Below, in pieces: positions 57,352 to 64,000 of a DNA stretch of 64,000 nucleotides (position 1 is its first letter; each line of letters opens with the position of its first letter). The translations under genes and the position numbers were made by a program. Below the pieces are notes generated by a model. It did no database searches and was not told the origin of the DNA. It saw only the letters and a list, made by a program, of their open reading frames with translations. Source of the stretch: Chthoniobacteraceae bacterium (GTDB lineage Bacteria > Verrucomicrobiota > Verrucomicrobiia > Chthoniobacterales > Chthoniobacteraceae); the NCBI GenBank assembly GCA_947449735.1, contig CANFTB010000014.1, forward strand, positions 1 through 64,000, written 5' to 3'.

Positions 57352-60240
57352 CTACTGTCCGGACGAGGCAGAGTATGGAAATTCATCCTCTGCCAGCATG
57401 CGCTCCTTGGGTTTCTCTCCAAGTTCCACGTCGAGCGAACCGCCGTTGACGATGTCACTGTGACTAATCCACGTCTTGGTGTGCTCCCGGGCGTTGAGGC
57501 TGCGCTTTTGAACAAAAACCGTTTTGCCGCCATTGTTGCCGCCATTGTGGGGTGCAGAGATGACAAAGGATTTACCGTTTGGGAAACGCATGGTCGCCTT
57601 GCGCACCACGGGGCTGGTGAGGACATAGCTAGGATGGCCCGGTGTCAGGGGATAGAACCCCAGTGCGGAGAGCAGATACCAAGCGGAGGACGAACCGTTG
57701 TCTTCGTCGCCAGGGTAACCGTGCTGCGGCTCTGATCCGTAAAGTTCGGCACAGGCTTTGCGCGTCCAACCTTCCATTTTCCACGGCTGTCCGGCCGCGG
57801 CATACAGGTAGGGAAGGTGAAAGCTCGGTTGGTTGTTTTGCGCCCACTGCCCGAATTTAATAGCCTCCATTTCCCTCATCTCGTGGATCACTCCGCCGTG
57901 ATCGCCGAGATGGAACACGGGCCGTTGGTCGAACAGCTTGTCGAGTTTGGACGCCAGCGCTGCCCTGCCACCGAGCAACCTTGACAGGCCTTCTGCATCA
58001 TGTTGCACCGCCCAACTGCCCTGCCACGGGCTGCATTCGCAGAACCCGCGGCCCCACGCGAATTCATCCACGTCGCCATCCCACGAGCCATCGGCGTTCT
58101 TCGAGCGCATGAAACCAGCACTCGGATCCCAAAGATTCCGGTAGTTCTGGGCGCGCCGCATGAGAATGCCGTAGTCCTCCTCCCTGCCAAGTACCTTGGC
58201 CGCCTGGGCGACGCACCAGTCGTCATAAGCAAAGTCCAGCGTGGCAGAGACCCAGTCGCGGCTGGAATGGGCCGGCACGTAACCCAGCGCCAGATACTCC
58301 CTCATGCTGTTGCGACCGCCGCCGGAAGCATCGGTTCGGATGTCGAAGGCATCGCGGCGTATCGCTGCATACGCCGTGGGTACATCGAATCCCCGGATGC
58401 CTTTAACGATGGCATCCGCGATCATCGCATCAGTGTGCGTTCCCACCATGCCGCCCACGCCGCCCGGGCTGGGCCACTGGGGCAGCCAGCCGCCTTCACG
58501 GTACGCGTTGCACCAGCCCTCGACGATTTCGCCCAGACGTTCCGGAAAGACGACCGACAGGAACGGAAACTGCGTGCGAAACGTATCCCACAAACCGCTG
58601 TCCACATAGGCAGGTCCGCCATGGACCTTCCCGTCAAACGGGCTGTAGTGGACCGTCCTGCCCTCGGCGTCGACCTCGTGGAAGCGATGCGGAAACTTGA
58701 GCGCGCGGTAGAGACAGCTGTAGAAAGTCTTCATCTGCTCCGGCTCGGCTTCAATCTCGATGCGCCCCAGGTTTTCCTCCCACGCTGCCGCCGTGCGCGC
58801 CCGGACAGCGTCGAAACCGCCGCTGGTTTCATTCTGCAAATTCAGCAGCGCCTGCTCGATGCTGATGTGCGAGGTGGCGATGCGCACCTCGACCACGCGG
58901 TTGGAGCCGGTGTCGAATTCAACATAGCCGCCGATGCGCTCGCCGCTTGTGGGGCGGTCCGATTCATTTGCAGTGCCTCCGCTGAAGGTGCCGTGTCGCA
59001 CGATGTCGCGATTCAGTTCGCCCACGAAGTACATCGCGTAATTTTGCGGCGCCGGATTGGAATGAAACCGCGTGAAACCCTGAAACCGCCGTCCCACAAT
59101 CTCCACAAAAGATTCGCCTGCGGGATCAATGACCAGCCGTCCTTCCTTTGAGCCTTCGTAGGCAATCCGCATGACTCCACAGCGTTCAGATGCCGTCAAC
59201 TCGGCTGTTACGCCATAACGCGGCAACTTGATGCGCATGTAGTCCGGACGATAAGTGCCGGCCTTGGGATCATAGTCGGACGCCCGTTCGCCGGGGGCCA
59301 CCACGAGCGGTCCGGTCTCGGGCATGAACAAAACATTGCCATAGTCGCCCATGAAGGGGCTGGGTTGATGCGTTGCGCGGAACCCGAGAAACTTGTGCAC
59401 CTGCGGCCGGTAAAACCACCTTGTGTTGTTGTCGCCGTAGGTCTGCGGACACCAGTCGGTCATGCCCCACGGAGAGCCCACTAGCGGCAGAGTGTTGCCG
59501 TGGCTGAACTTCTCCTCCGAGTCTGAGCCTTGCAGGATGTTGACAAACCGCAGCATGCCGGGCGCATTCGGCTCCGGCTCCGCCACCACGGGTTCCATCG
59601 CAAGGGATCCAAATTTCGCATTCACATGATTCGCCTGAATGCCGAACCGCCCGCTGGGGGGGATTTCGCCCCGTTCGAAGACATGTGCGAAGAGAAGTAC
59701 TTCGTTGCGATAGGCGCGGACGGAGGTTCCGACGATGCGGAGTGCCAGCTTTTCCGGCGCCTCTTGCGGAACAGCCACACGTCCCACAACCTTGACCCTT
59801 CCGTCGCGCACCGTTGAAAGTTCAATCCAGCCGCCCCTGCGTCCGAACTGGAGACCATTGCCCTCATCCTTTGCGCGGACCAGCAGGTTGTAAACGTCGC
59901 CATCCCGCGTGGTTTTCTCCAGCACAATCCTGGCGTCCCGGAGTGCCGGATCGCCCGCCAGGAGGATTGCGCCACTGCCTGAGCCTCGCTCGTTGCCGCC
60001 CCCCGGAGCGGCGGCCATCACCACCACCTGTCGGTCCTTCCTCACCCAGGCGCCCTTGAGCTCCGTGCAGGTTAGCGAGCCGCTTGTGAAGTTTGCAGTG
60101 AACGCCCCGGCGTCCATTCCGCGGGCCGGCTCTGCCTCGAGCGGGAGAGATGCGGCTGCCAGCAGCAAGACGGCAATGTGTGCCAGCATGCATTGCATCT
60201 CTCGGACGCTGAATTTCGGAAAAAAGGGGCTGGATCGCAT
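57352..60240 (-). CDS. exported GH92 family glycosidase (alpha-1,2-mannosidase-like)
   Basis: About 960 residues: signal peptide (CMLAHIAVLLLAAASLPLEA), a beta-sandwich of about 190 residues resembling the family-16/LamG-like type at the N-terminus, then the two GH92 domains with GSPWGMTDWCPQTY, FVEIVGRRFQGFTR, SGGFDAVRARTAAAWEENLG, GGMVGTHTDAMIADAIVKG, YPGDEDNGSSSAWYLLSALG. GH92 enzymes are calcium-dependent exo-alpha-mannosidases acting by inversion. Start ATG 60240 or 60198/60189; the signal peptide fits the latter better. It is the only intact gene of the tRNA-Arg islet. Substrate is inferred from the family. Confidence 0.9.
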   Translation of the reverse strand: MRSSPFFPKFSVREMQCMLAHIAVLLLAAASLPLEAEPARGMDAGAFTANFTSGSLTCTELKGAWVRKDRQVVVMAAAPGGGNERGSGSGAILLAGDPALRDARIVLEKTTRDGDVYNLLVRAKDEGNGLQFGRRGGWIELSTVRDGRVKVVGRVAVPQEAPEKLALRIVGTSVRAYRNEVLLFAHVFERGEIPPSGRFGIQANHVNAKFGSLAMEPVVAEPEPNAPGMLRFVNILQGSDSEEKFSHGNTLPLVGSPWGMTDWCPQTYGDNNTRWFYRPQVHKFLGFRATHQPSPFMGDYGNVLFMPETGPLVVAPGERASDYDPKAGTYRPDYMRIKLPRYGVTAELTASERCGVMRIAYEGSKEGRLVIDPAGESFVEIVGRRFQGFTRFHSNPAPQNYAMYFVGELNRDIVRHGTFSGGTANESDRPTSGERIGGYVEFDTGSNRVVEVRIATSHISIEQALLNLQNETSGGFDAVRARTAAAWEENLGRIEIEAEPEQMKTFYSCLYRALKFPHRFHEVDAEGRTVHYSPFDGKVHGGPAYVDSGLWDTFRTQFPFLSVVFPERLGEIVEGWCNAYREGGWLPQWPSPGGVGGMVGTHTDAMIADAIVKGIRGFDVPTAYAAIRRDAFDIRTDASGGGRNSMREYLALGYVPAHSSRDWVSATLDFAYDDWCVAQAAKVLGREEDYGILMRRAQNYRNLWDPSAGFMRSKNADGSWDGDVDEFAWGRGFCECSPWQGSWAVQHDAEGLSRLLGGRAALASKLDKLFDQRPVFHLGDHGGVIHEMREMEAIKFGQWAQNNQPSFHLPYLYAAAGQPWKMEGWTRKACAELYGSEPQHGYPGDEDNGSSSAWYLLSALGFYPLTPGHPSYVLTSPVVRKATMRFPNGKSFVISAPHNGGNNGGKTVFVQKRSLNAREHTKTWISHSDIVNGGSLDVELGEKPKERMLAEDEFPYSASSGQ

Positions 60241-60550
60241 GAGTTTCGTTGGGGGTGGCAGCCGCTTTGACGCTGACGGCGTTAAACGCAACAACTCCAG
60301 CCAAACCAACTGGTATTGCAAATTCAAAAAACGACGCCACAGACCCAGGGATGCGAACGGGCAGATTTCGCGCAGCCGGTCGGCGGTGGCCGAGTTTAAG
60401 CGGATGACTGGCTATCCGCATGGGCGGCCCGGTTACGTGGTCGACCACATTGTGCCGCTGGCGCTGGGCGGGGCGGACCCGCCGGCCAACATGCAGTGGC
60501 AGACGGTGGAGGCAGCGAAGGATAAGGACCGCTGGGAGCTTATTGAGTAG
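60239..60550 (+). pseudogene. HNH endonuclease-like fragment
   Basis: The frame ends with a clear HNH-like core: PGYVVDHIVPLALGGADPPA then NMQWQTVEAAKDKDRWELIE, preceded by RDANGQISRSRSAVAEFKRM. Relatives usually have a signal peptide and a cysteine-rich stretch before the core; here the N-terminal 30 residues are the antisense of the GH92 leader. The gene has probably lost its 5' part, or its real start is another codon. Overlaps the Sel1 fragment end by 11 bp. Whether it is active cannot be told. Confidence 0.55.
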
Positions 60551-60953
60551 GGAGCGGTTTGCCCTGCTTGATCAGTTCAGCGTAGGTGACGCTCAGTTTT
60601 TGAGCTTCGGCGATCTGTTCGCTGGTCATTTTTTTCTCCAGGCTCGAAAGTTTTTCCCGAAAACTTTCAGCCTGTGGCGATGACGAGGCAATACTAAGCC
60701 AGAGTTGAGCTTGAACGTAATTCTTTGGGACACCGCGTCCTTCCTCATAGCTTATAACAAACCAAAAGAGGCTCAGATTATCTCCTGAACTTGCTCCTTT
60801 TTGCCACCATTCAAGAGCTCTTCTCTCGTCTTTTGTAACTCCGAAACCCTTAGAATAAGCCTCCCCGAGAGAGGCATATGACAATATAAATCTTTGCTCC
60901 GCCGCTTTCTGATACCACTCAAAGGCTTTACCTGCATCTTTTTGAACAGCTCT
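60540..60953 (-). pseudogene. 5'-truncated Sel1-repeat protein
   Basis: Frame open from the TAA at 60954 to 60540, with Sel1 repeats KAFEWYQKAAEQ then SYASLGEAYSKGFGVTKDER and FVISYEEGRGVPKNYVQAQL. The first repeat has no start and directly abuts a stop codon and the integrase fragment, so the 5' half is gone. A TTG at 60884 could start a 114-residue remnant. Confidence 0.7.
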
Positions 60954-61224
60954 TTAGCGCGGTGGGTCTAAGGCCCCGAGAAATTTTGTAGGTTTGAAAT
61001 GCCTGAAACGCCTCACCGAGGGATTTCGGCCGTTTAGTCTCAAGGTGGTTGGCGAGCGCTTTGTTTAAAATCTCGTAAGGGCAGAGGCCTAGTGACTCAA
61101 GTTTCGCCATAACGCTAGGGGGCAGGTTTGGGGCGGTGGACACGGTATCGGCGAGGAGTGCGGCGATCTCCTCGGCTTTGCCAAGCGCCTTGGCGCGGTC
61201 TTTGAACTTATACTGACCGCTCTT
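60928..61224 (-). pseudogene. tyrosine-integrase N-terminal fragment
   Basis: This frame, open between a stop at 61225 and 60928, reads FKDRAKALGKAEEIAALL, LESLGLCPYEILNKALANHL, SLGEAFQAFQTYKISRGLRP. It aligns in pattern with the core-binding region of the intact integrase at 4586 (TGFTLLEAAKEV, SVKEGLSAYHDN). The catalytic domain is missing; the sequence runs straight into the Sel1 fragment. It lies 190 bp from the right tRNA-Arg repeat, where an islet integrase would be expected. Confidence 0.65.
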
Positions 61225-61414
61225 TTACCCGGATAATCGTGCTGGCGTGCGTCGACTAGAAAAGTATCGGTCGAGGGGCGGTAATCGACTGTTGGGAAAT
61301 CGAAGCGGGTGCGGTTGGGAGTGGAGTCGTCTTGCACTCTCACCTATCGTACGTGACGGCCCGGTGCGCTGGGAGGTTTGTGACTTTTCTCTCCATTTAC
61401 TCTGGAAACGCGGA

Positions 61415-61502
61415 GCCCTCCGAACGCAGAGGTTATGGGTTCGCCCCCCGTCGAGTGCACCATCCTGATCAGGGTGGAAGTCGCTGAAAACAAACAGTTA
61501 AG
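61415..61502 (+). repeat. direct repeat, right copy (tRNA-Arg 3' half plus flank): attR-like
   Basis: Contains the anticodon loop, variable, T-arm and acceptor 3' strand of tRNA-Arg ending GAGTGCACCA (61415-61462), then GGTGGAAGTCGCTGAAAACA from 61473. No 5' half is present, so it cannot be a tRNA. Just after it, GCGCCAAAGT (61520-61529) matches the start of the 32-bp block. Confidence 0.85.
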
Positions 61503-61528
61503 CGAAGGGGTGGCGGTTTGCGCCAAAG

Positions 61529-62473
61529 TCACGTCCGTGCGTTCAGAGCAAGCGCAGCGCAACCGATGGCGCCCGCGTCGTTGCCCAGTGTCGCCGGGAC
61601 GATGCGCAGATGTCGGTTCATCACGGGGGACGTCCTGCTTTTGAGGGAACGTTCAATGTGCGGGAACAGGACTTCCGCCGCCTTTGCAACGCCTCCGCCC
61701 ACGACGATCACGTCGGGGTTCAACAGCCACACGATGTTGGCAAAAGCAGCGCCGAGTTCGGTGCCGACGGCTTCCCAGATTCCGGTGGCCACGGCGCATC
61801 CCGAAAGCGCCGCGTCATGCAGGTCCTTCGGCGTGCATTCCGCGGACGGTGCGGACTTTCCCGCGGCCGCGTAGGCGGTGAGTGCGCGGGTGCTGATTTG
61901 GTGGTTTCCCACGTAGGCTTCCAGGCACCCTAGGTTTCCGTAGGGGCCGCTGATGCCGCGGTAGTCGATGCTCGTGTGGCCGATTTCGCCCGCGGCAAGC
62001 TGTGAGCCCCGGTAAAGCTGGCCCTCCAAAATGAGACCGCCGCCTACTCCCGTGCCAAGGGTTACGCAGATGGCGTTTCGAGTATTGGCAGCCGCTCCGT
62101 AGAGCCACTCCCCGTAAGCCATGGCGTTGGCGTCGTTCTCCAGAATCACGGGCACCTTGAGCCGCTCCGATAAAATGGCGGACACCGGAACCTCGTCCCA
62201 GCCCGGGACGTTGGAGAGCCCATGCACAATTCCGTGTAGGCTGTCGACGAATCCGGGGAGACCGATACCGACCGGCACCAAGCCGGGCAACCCGGTGCAC
62301 AGGGAGCGGATGGCCGACTCCATGGCTGCGAGGCTTTCGGCCGCAGTGTGTCCCTGGGGGTTGATGGGGTCGCCGTGCTGAAGAATGTGAGCGCCTTGGA
62401 CGAGTGCGGGCTTAATGCTGGTACCGCCGAAATCGATGCCGATGGCGCAGGGAATGGGTGCAGAGTGTGACAC
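61529..62473 (-). CDS. ROK-family sugar kinase (glucokinase-like)
   Basis: 314 residues from GTG 62473. ATP site IGIDFGGTSIKPALV, GIGLPGFVDS, substrate region ENDANAMAYGEW, TLGTGVGGGLILEGQLYRG and AGEIGHTSID all fit ROK kinases. The usual CxCGxxGCxE zinc motif is GPYGNLGCLE, with two of three cysteines lost. The frame is open upstream to TTG 62524, overlapping coaX. It phosphorylates glucose or another hexose. Transcribed with coaX; its stop touches the right end of the islet. Confidence 0.9.
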   Translation of the reverse strand: MSHSAPIPCAIGIDFGGTSIKPALVQGAHILQHGDPINPQGHTAAESLAAMESAIRSLCTGLPGLVPVGIGLPGFVDSLHGIVHGLSNVPGWDEVPVSAILSERLKVPVILENDANAMAYGEWLYGAAANTRNAICVTLGTGVGGGLILEGQLYRGSQLAAGEIGHTSIDYRGISGPYGNLGCLEAYVGNHQISTRALTAYAAAGKSAPSAECTPKDLHDAALSGCAVATGIWEAVGTELGAAFANIVWLLNPDVIVVGGGVAKAAEVLFPHIERSLKSRTSPVMNRHLRIVPATLGNDAGAIGCAALALNART

Positions 62474-62489
62474 GGGGCAGGGGATGGTT

Positions 62490-63242
62490 TTAAAGTGGTT
62501 TTTCAGTAAAATGTCGGGCTCCAATTAAGCGCAGCCCTTCCATCGTGAGTTTGGAGTGAACGCAGTCGATCTCAGGCAAACCCGCGGCGATGAGTTCAGC
62601 GTAACCGCCCGTCGCCACAACCTTGAACTTTCGAGCGCGCGGCATGGAAGCCCGGATTTTGTGCAAAATCTCGCGCACCAATCCACGGTAACCGTAAACA
62701 GCCCCTGACAGCATGGCGTGCTTGGTCGACTTGCCGATGACGCCGGGCGGCTCCAGAAGGCTGATTTTCGGAAGGTTCGCCGTCCGGTGGTGCAGGTAAT
62801 CGGTCATCGCTTCCAAACCGGGCGCGATGACGCCGCCAACGTAGTCGCCCCTGGCCGAGATGATATCGAAGGTCACGGCCGTACCGAAATCGACAACGAC
62901 CGCCGGCGCATCGTACAACCCGGCGACTGCCGCGGCGTTCGCGAGCCGGTCGGCTCCAATGGAGGAGGGGTTCGGGTAGTCAATGCCGACGCCAAGGTCT
63001 GTTTTTGCGTTCACCTCCAGAAGCGGCTTTTTTGAAAGAACCTTTTTCAGAAGGGCGTTCTTCACAGGCACCACCGAGCAGAGGATGACGGCTTCGAAAT
63101 TCCATCCCTTTAGAGCCTTGCGGACGCCCGCCGCGCTCAGGGTGCGGGTCGGCAGGCGCTGCACACGCCCCACCGCATCGCGGCTCGAAAGGGCGAATTT
63201 TGTGAAGGAGTTGCTGTTGTCGATGAGAAGAAACGCGGCCAT
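62490..63242 (-). CDS. coaX: type III pantothenate kinase
   Basis: 250 residues from ATG 63242. The family motifs LLIDNSNSFTKFAL, SIGADRLANAAAVAG, VVVDFGTAVTFDII and GGVIAPGLEAM are present; the N-terminal DxGN is DNSN. It makes 4'-phosphopantothenate, the first step of CoA synthesis. It leads the ROK kinase with a 16-bp gap. Confidence 0.94.
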   Translation of the reverse strand: MAAFLLIDNSNSFTKFALSSRDAVGRVQRLPTRTLSAAGVRKALKGWNFEAVILCSVVPVKNALLKKVLSKKPLLEVNAKTDLGVGIDYPNPSSIGADRLANAAAVAGLYDAPAVVVDFGTAVTFDIISARGDYVGGVIAPGLEAMTDYLHHRTANLPKISLLEPPGVIGKSTKHAMLSGAVYGYRGLVREILHKIRASMPRARKFKVVATGGYAELIAAGLPEIDCVHSKLTMEGLRLIGARHFTEKPL

Positions 63243-63528
63243 GGGGAATGGGTGATGAGTCGGGAACGGGCGAGTCTGCATTTCCTAGTGGGGAGCTCAA
63301 GCTTTGGGGGCTTTCTGTTTTTGGCGAACAGAGCTTTTTTTAGGGTGCCGTCAGGAAGCGGGGGTAAAATTGACTGCCGTTCAAAAGAGTAAAGGCATCT
63401 CAAAACAAAACGCGGGGGAGATGCCATTTTTCAATCGACCATTTGAGGCATAGTATGTCGAAAGAGAGAGTTACCCGAGTGAGAAAGGAACGCCTGAAAA
63501 ACAAAGTCTGAAATTCAGGGATTTCGTG
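63243..63528. other. non-coding gap between coaX and tRNA-Asp
   Basis: Non-coding, AT-richer than the rest of the window near 63440-63520. Only spurious frames seen. Upstream coaX promoter and the tRNA promoter must lie here. Confidence 0.4.
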
Positions 63529-63557
63529 TTGACCAACACGTGGAGGTGGGCTTTCAT
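63529..63557 (+). promoter_or_regulatory. sigma70-type promoter of tRNA-Asp
   Basis: TTGACC at 63529-63534, 17-bp spacer, TTTCAT at 63552-63557, then 14 bp to the tRNA. The -35 lies inside the inverted repeat CGTGTT/AACACG (63525-63540). Confidence 0.55.
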
Positions 63558-63571
63558 GACTCCTCCTTTTA

Positions 63572-63645
63572 GGAGTCTTAGCTCAATTGGTTAGAGCGCC
63601 GCCCTGTCACGGCGGAGGTTGCGGGTTCGAGCCCCGTAGACTCCG
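63572..63645 (+). tRNA. tRNA-Asp (anticodon GTC)
   Basis: Cloverleaf: acceptor GGAGTCT/AGACTCC, D-arm GCTC/GAGC, anticodon stem CCGCC/GGCGG with loop CTGTCAC (GTC), T-arm GCGGG/CCCGT with loop TTCGAGC, discriminator G. CCA is not encoded. A GACTCC in the leader (63559) could pair with the 5' acceptor strand. Confidence 0.95.
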
Positions 63646-63720
63646 CTCCTTTTTTAAGGAGCAACCCACTGAAACCCAACGGTTATGGAAGTGGCTCTCG
63701 GAGGATAGGAAAAACGGGTT

Positions 63721-63752
63721 TACGCCAAAGTTTGGGGAGGGGTGTGTTGTAA
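63721..63752 (+). repeat. 32-bp block, copy 2 (downstream of tRNA-Asp)
   Basis: Identical to 57230-57261. It lies 76 bp after tRNA-Asp, preceded by CCACTGAAACCCAACGGTTA (63667-63686), which resembles CGCTGAAAACCAACATTTA after tRNA-Arg. Confidence 0.95.
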
Positions 63753-63881
63753 GTTGAAGGTTGGTGCAGGTGGTTGATTCAGGGGGGAACAGGATTTCTA
63801 TCCGCAGGCTGCGATGACTCTCTCTGGCGATAACTCACGCGGAGCAGTAGCTGGCGGTTTAAAAATCTAGGCCACTTGTGG

Positions 63882-64000
63882 TTAGCGCATCGAATCCGTT
63901 TGCGTCAGCACATCGGCAAATGGCACCTTGTCCAGCATGCCAAAGGCGCCGTTGCGCGTGAGTCGCTCGCGTGATGTGGCAGGGCTGGTTAAGCCGCAGA
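63882..64000 (-). CDS. C-terminal end of an unidentified gene (cut by window edge)
   Basis: On the minus strand a frame enters from the right edge and stops with TAA at 63882-63884, reading ERLTRNGAFGMLDKVPFADV and ending TDSMR. Third codon positions are mostly G or C as in a real gene. Nothing in 38 residues identifies it. It may belong to an element inserted after tRNA-Asp. Confidence 0.45.
   Translation of the reverse strand, partial: CGLTSPATSRERLTRNGAFGMLDKVPFADVLTQTDSMR

Noticed and set aside
61415-61462. second tRNA-Arg gene
   Set aside because: Only the 3' half is present; the 5' acceptor strand and D-arm are missing, so it cannot fold as a tRNA.

Overview
The window looks like a chromosome segment of a free-living member of the Verrucomicrobiota (PVC group). 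The reasons are gene content rather than any single marker: PVC-type secreted proteins (a CxxCH heme-binding propeller protein, DUF1501, DUF1549/DUF1553-PSCyt, PmoA-family DUF6807, ThuA-like, NIPSNAP), ribonuclease HIII, many SGNH and sugar-active secreted enzymes, high GC, and many starts without a strong Shine-Dalgarno. No rRNA or ribosomal protein is present, so placement below phylum is not supported.

Layout. 1-6457: an integrative element, cut by the left window edge, next to a tRNA-Thr(TGT) gene. It has one leftward operon: tyrosine integrase, excisionase-like HTH, DUF5131 (phage Gp37/Gp68), ParB-like protein, AAA+/SF3-like helicase. Its architecture resembles a phage satellite or small integrative plasmid. 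6946-16568: housekeeping and envelope genes: dinB, a secreted alpha/beta hydrolase, trhO, an eboE-like gene whose stop codon sits in a 20-bp tandem repeat array, sprT-like and cysteine desulfurase (4-bp overlap), and a GT2/GT39/PAP2 polyprenyl-phosphate sugar set. 16596-28686: LolA-like protein, SGNH hydrolase, TPR protein and ECF sigma factor, phoB-phoR two-component pair, NIPSNAP, two divergent cyclophilins, aguB-aguA (agmatine to putrescine), glutathione peroxidase. 28842-45526: FAH-family hydrolase, PQQ-propeller and other secreted proteins, LysE exporter, PLP decarboxylase, a 1059-residue FecR-domain surface protein, imuB-like polymerase, NHL-repeat, PmoA and a 981-residue PVC heme protein, SGNH hydrolase. 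45643-56903: histidine phosphatase, the ThuA/DUF1501/DUF1549-1553 set, CDGSH protein, second ThuA, rnhC, an HU-like protein with a histone H1-like tail, KamA-like radical SAM enzyme.

57061-64000 is the most unusual part. A tRNA-Arg(CCG) gene is followed about 4.3 kb later by a second copy of its 3' half plus flank. Between the two copies lie a GH92 mannosidase gene, an HNH fragment, a Sel1-repeat fragment and an integrase fragment: the signature of a decayed tRNA-integrated islet. A 32-bp block found downstream of this tRNA-Arg occurs identically downstream of tRNA-Asp(GTC) near the right edge, and in degenerate form beside the duplicated tRNA end, so one family of elements seems to use several tRNA genes. 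coaX and a ROK kinase lie between the islet and tRNA-Asp.

Functionally the secreted genes (PVC cytochrome-type proteins, ThuA, GH92, SGNH, PmoA) suggest polysaccharide or glycoside breakdown outside the cytoplasm. The phoB/phoR and ECF sigma genes are the only recognisable regulators outside the element. All functional calls come from reading translated sequence and motifs; no database search was run.
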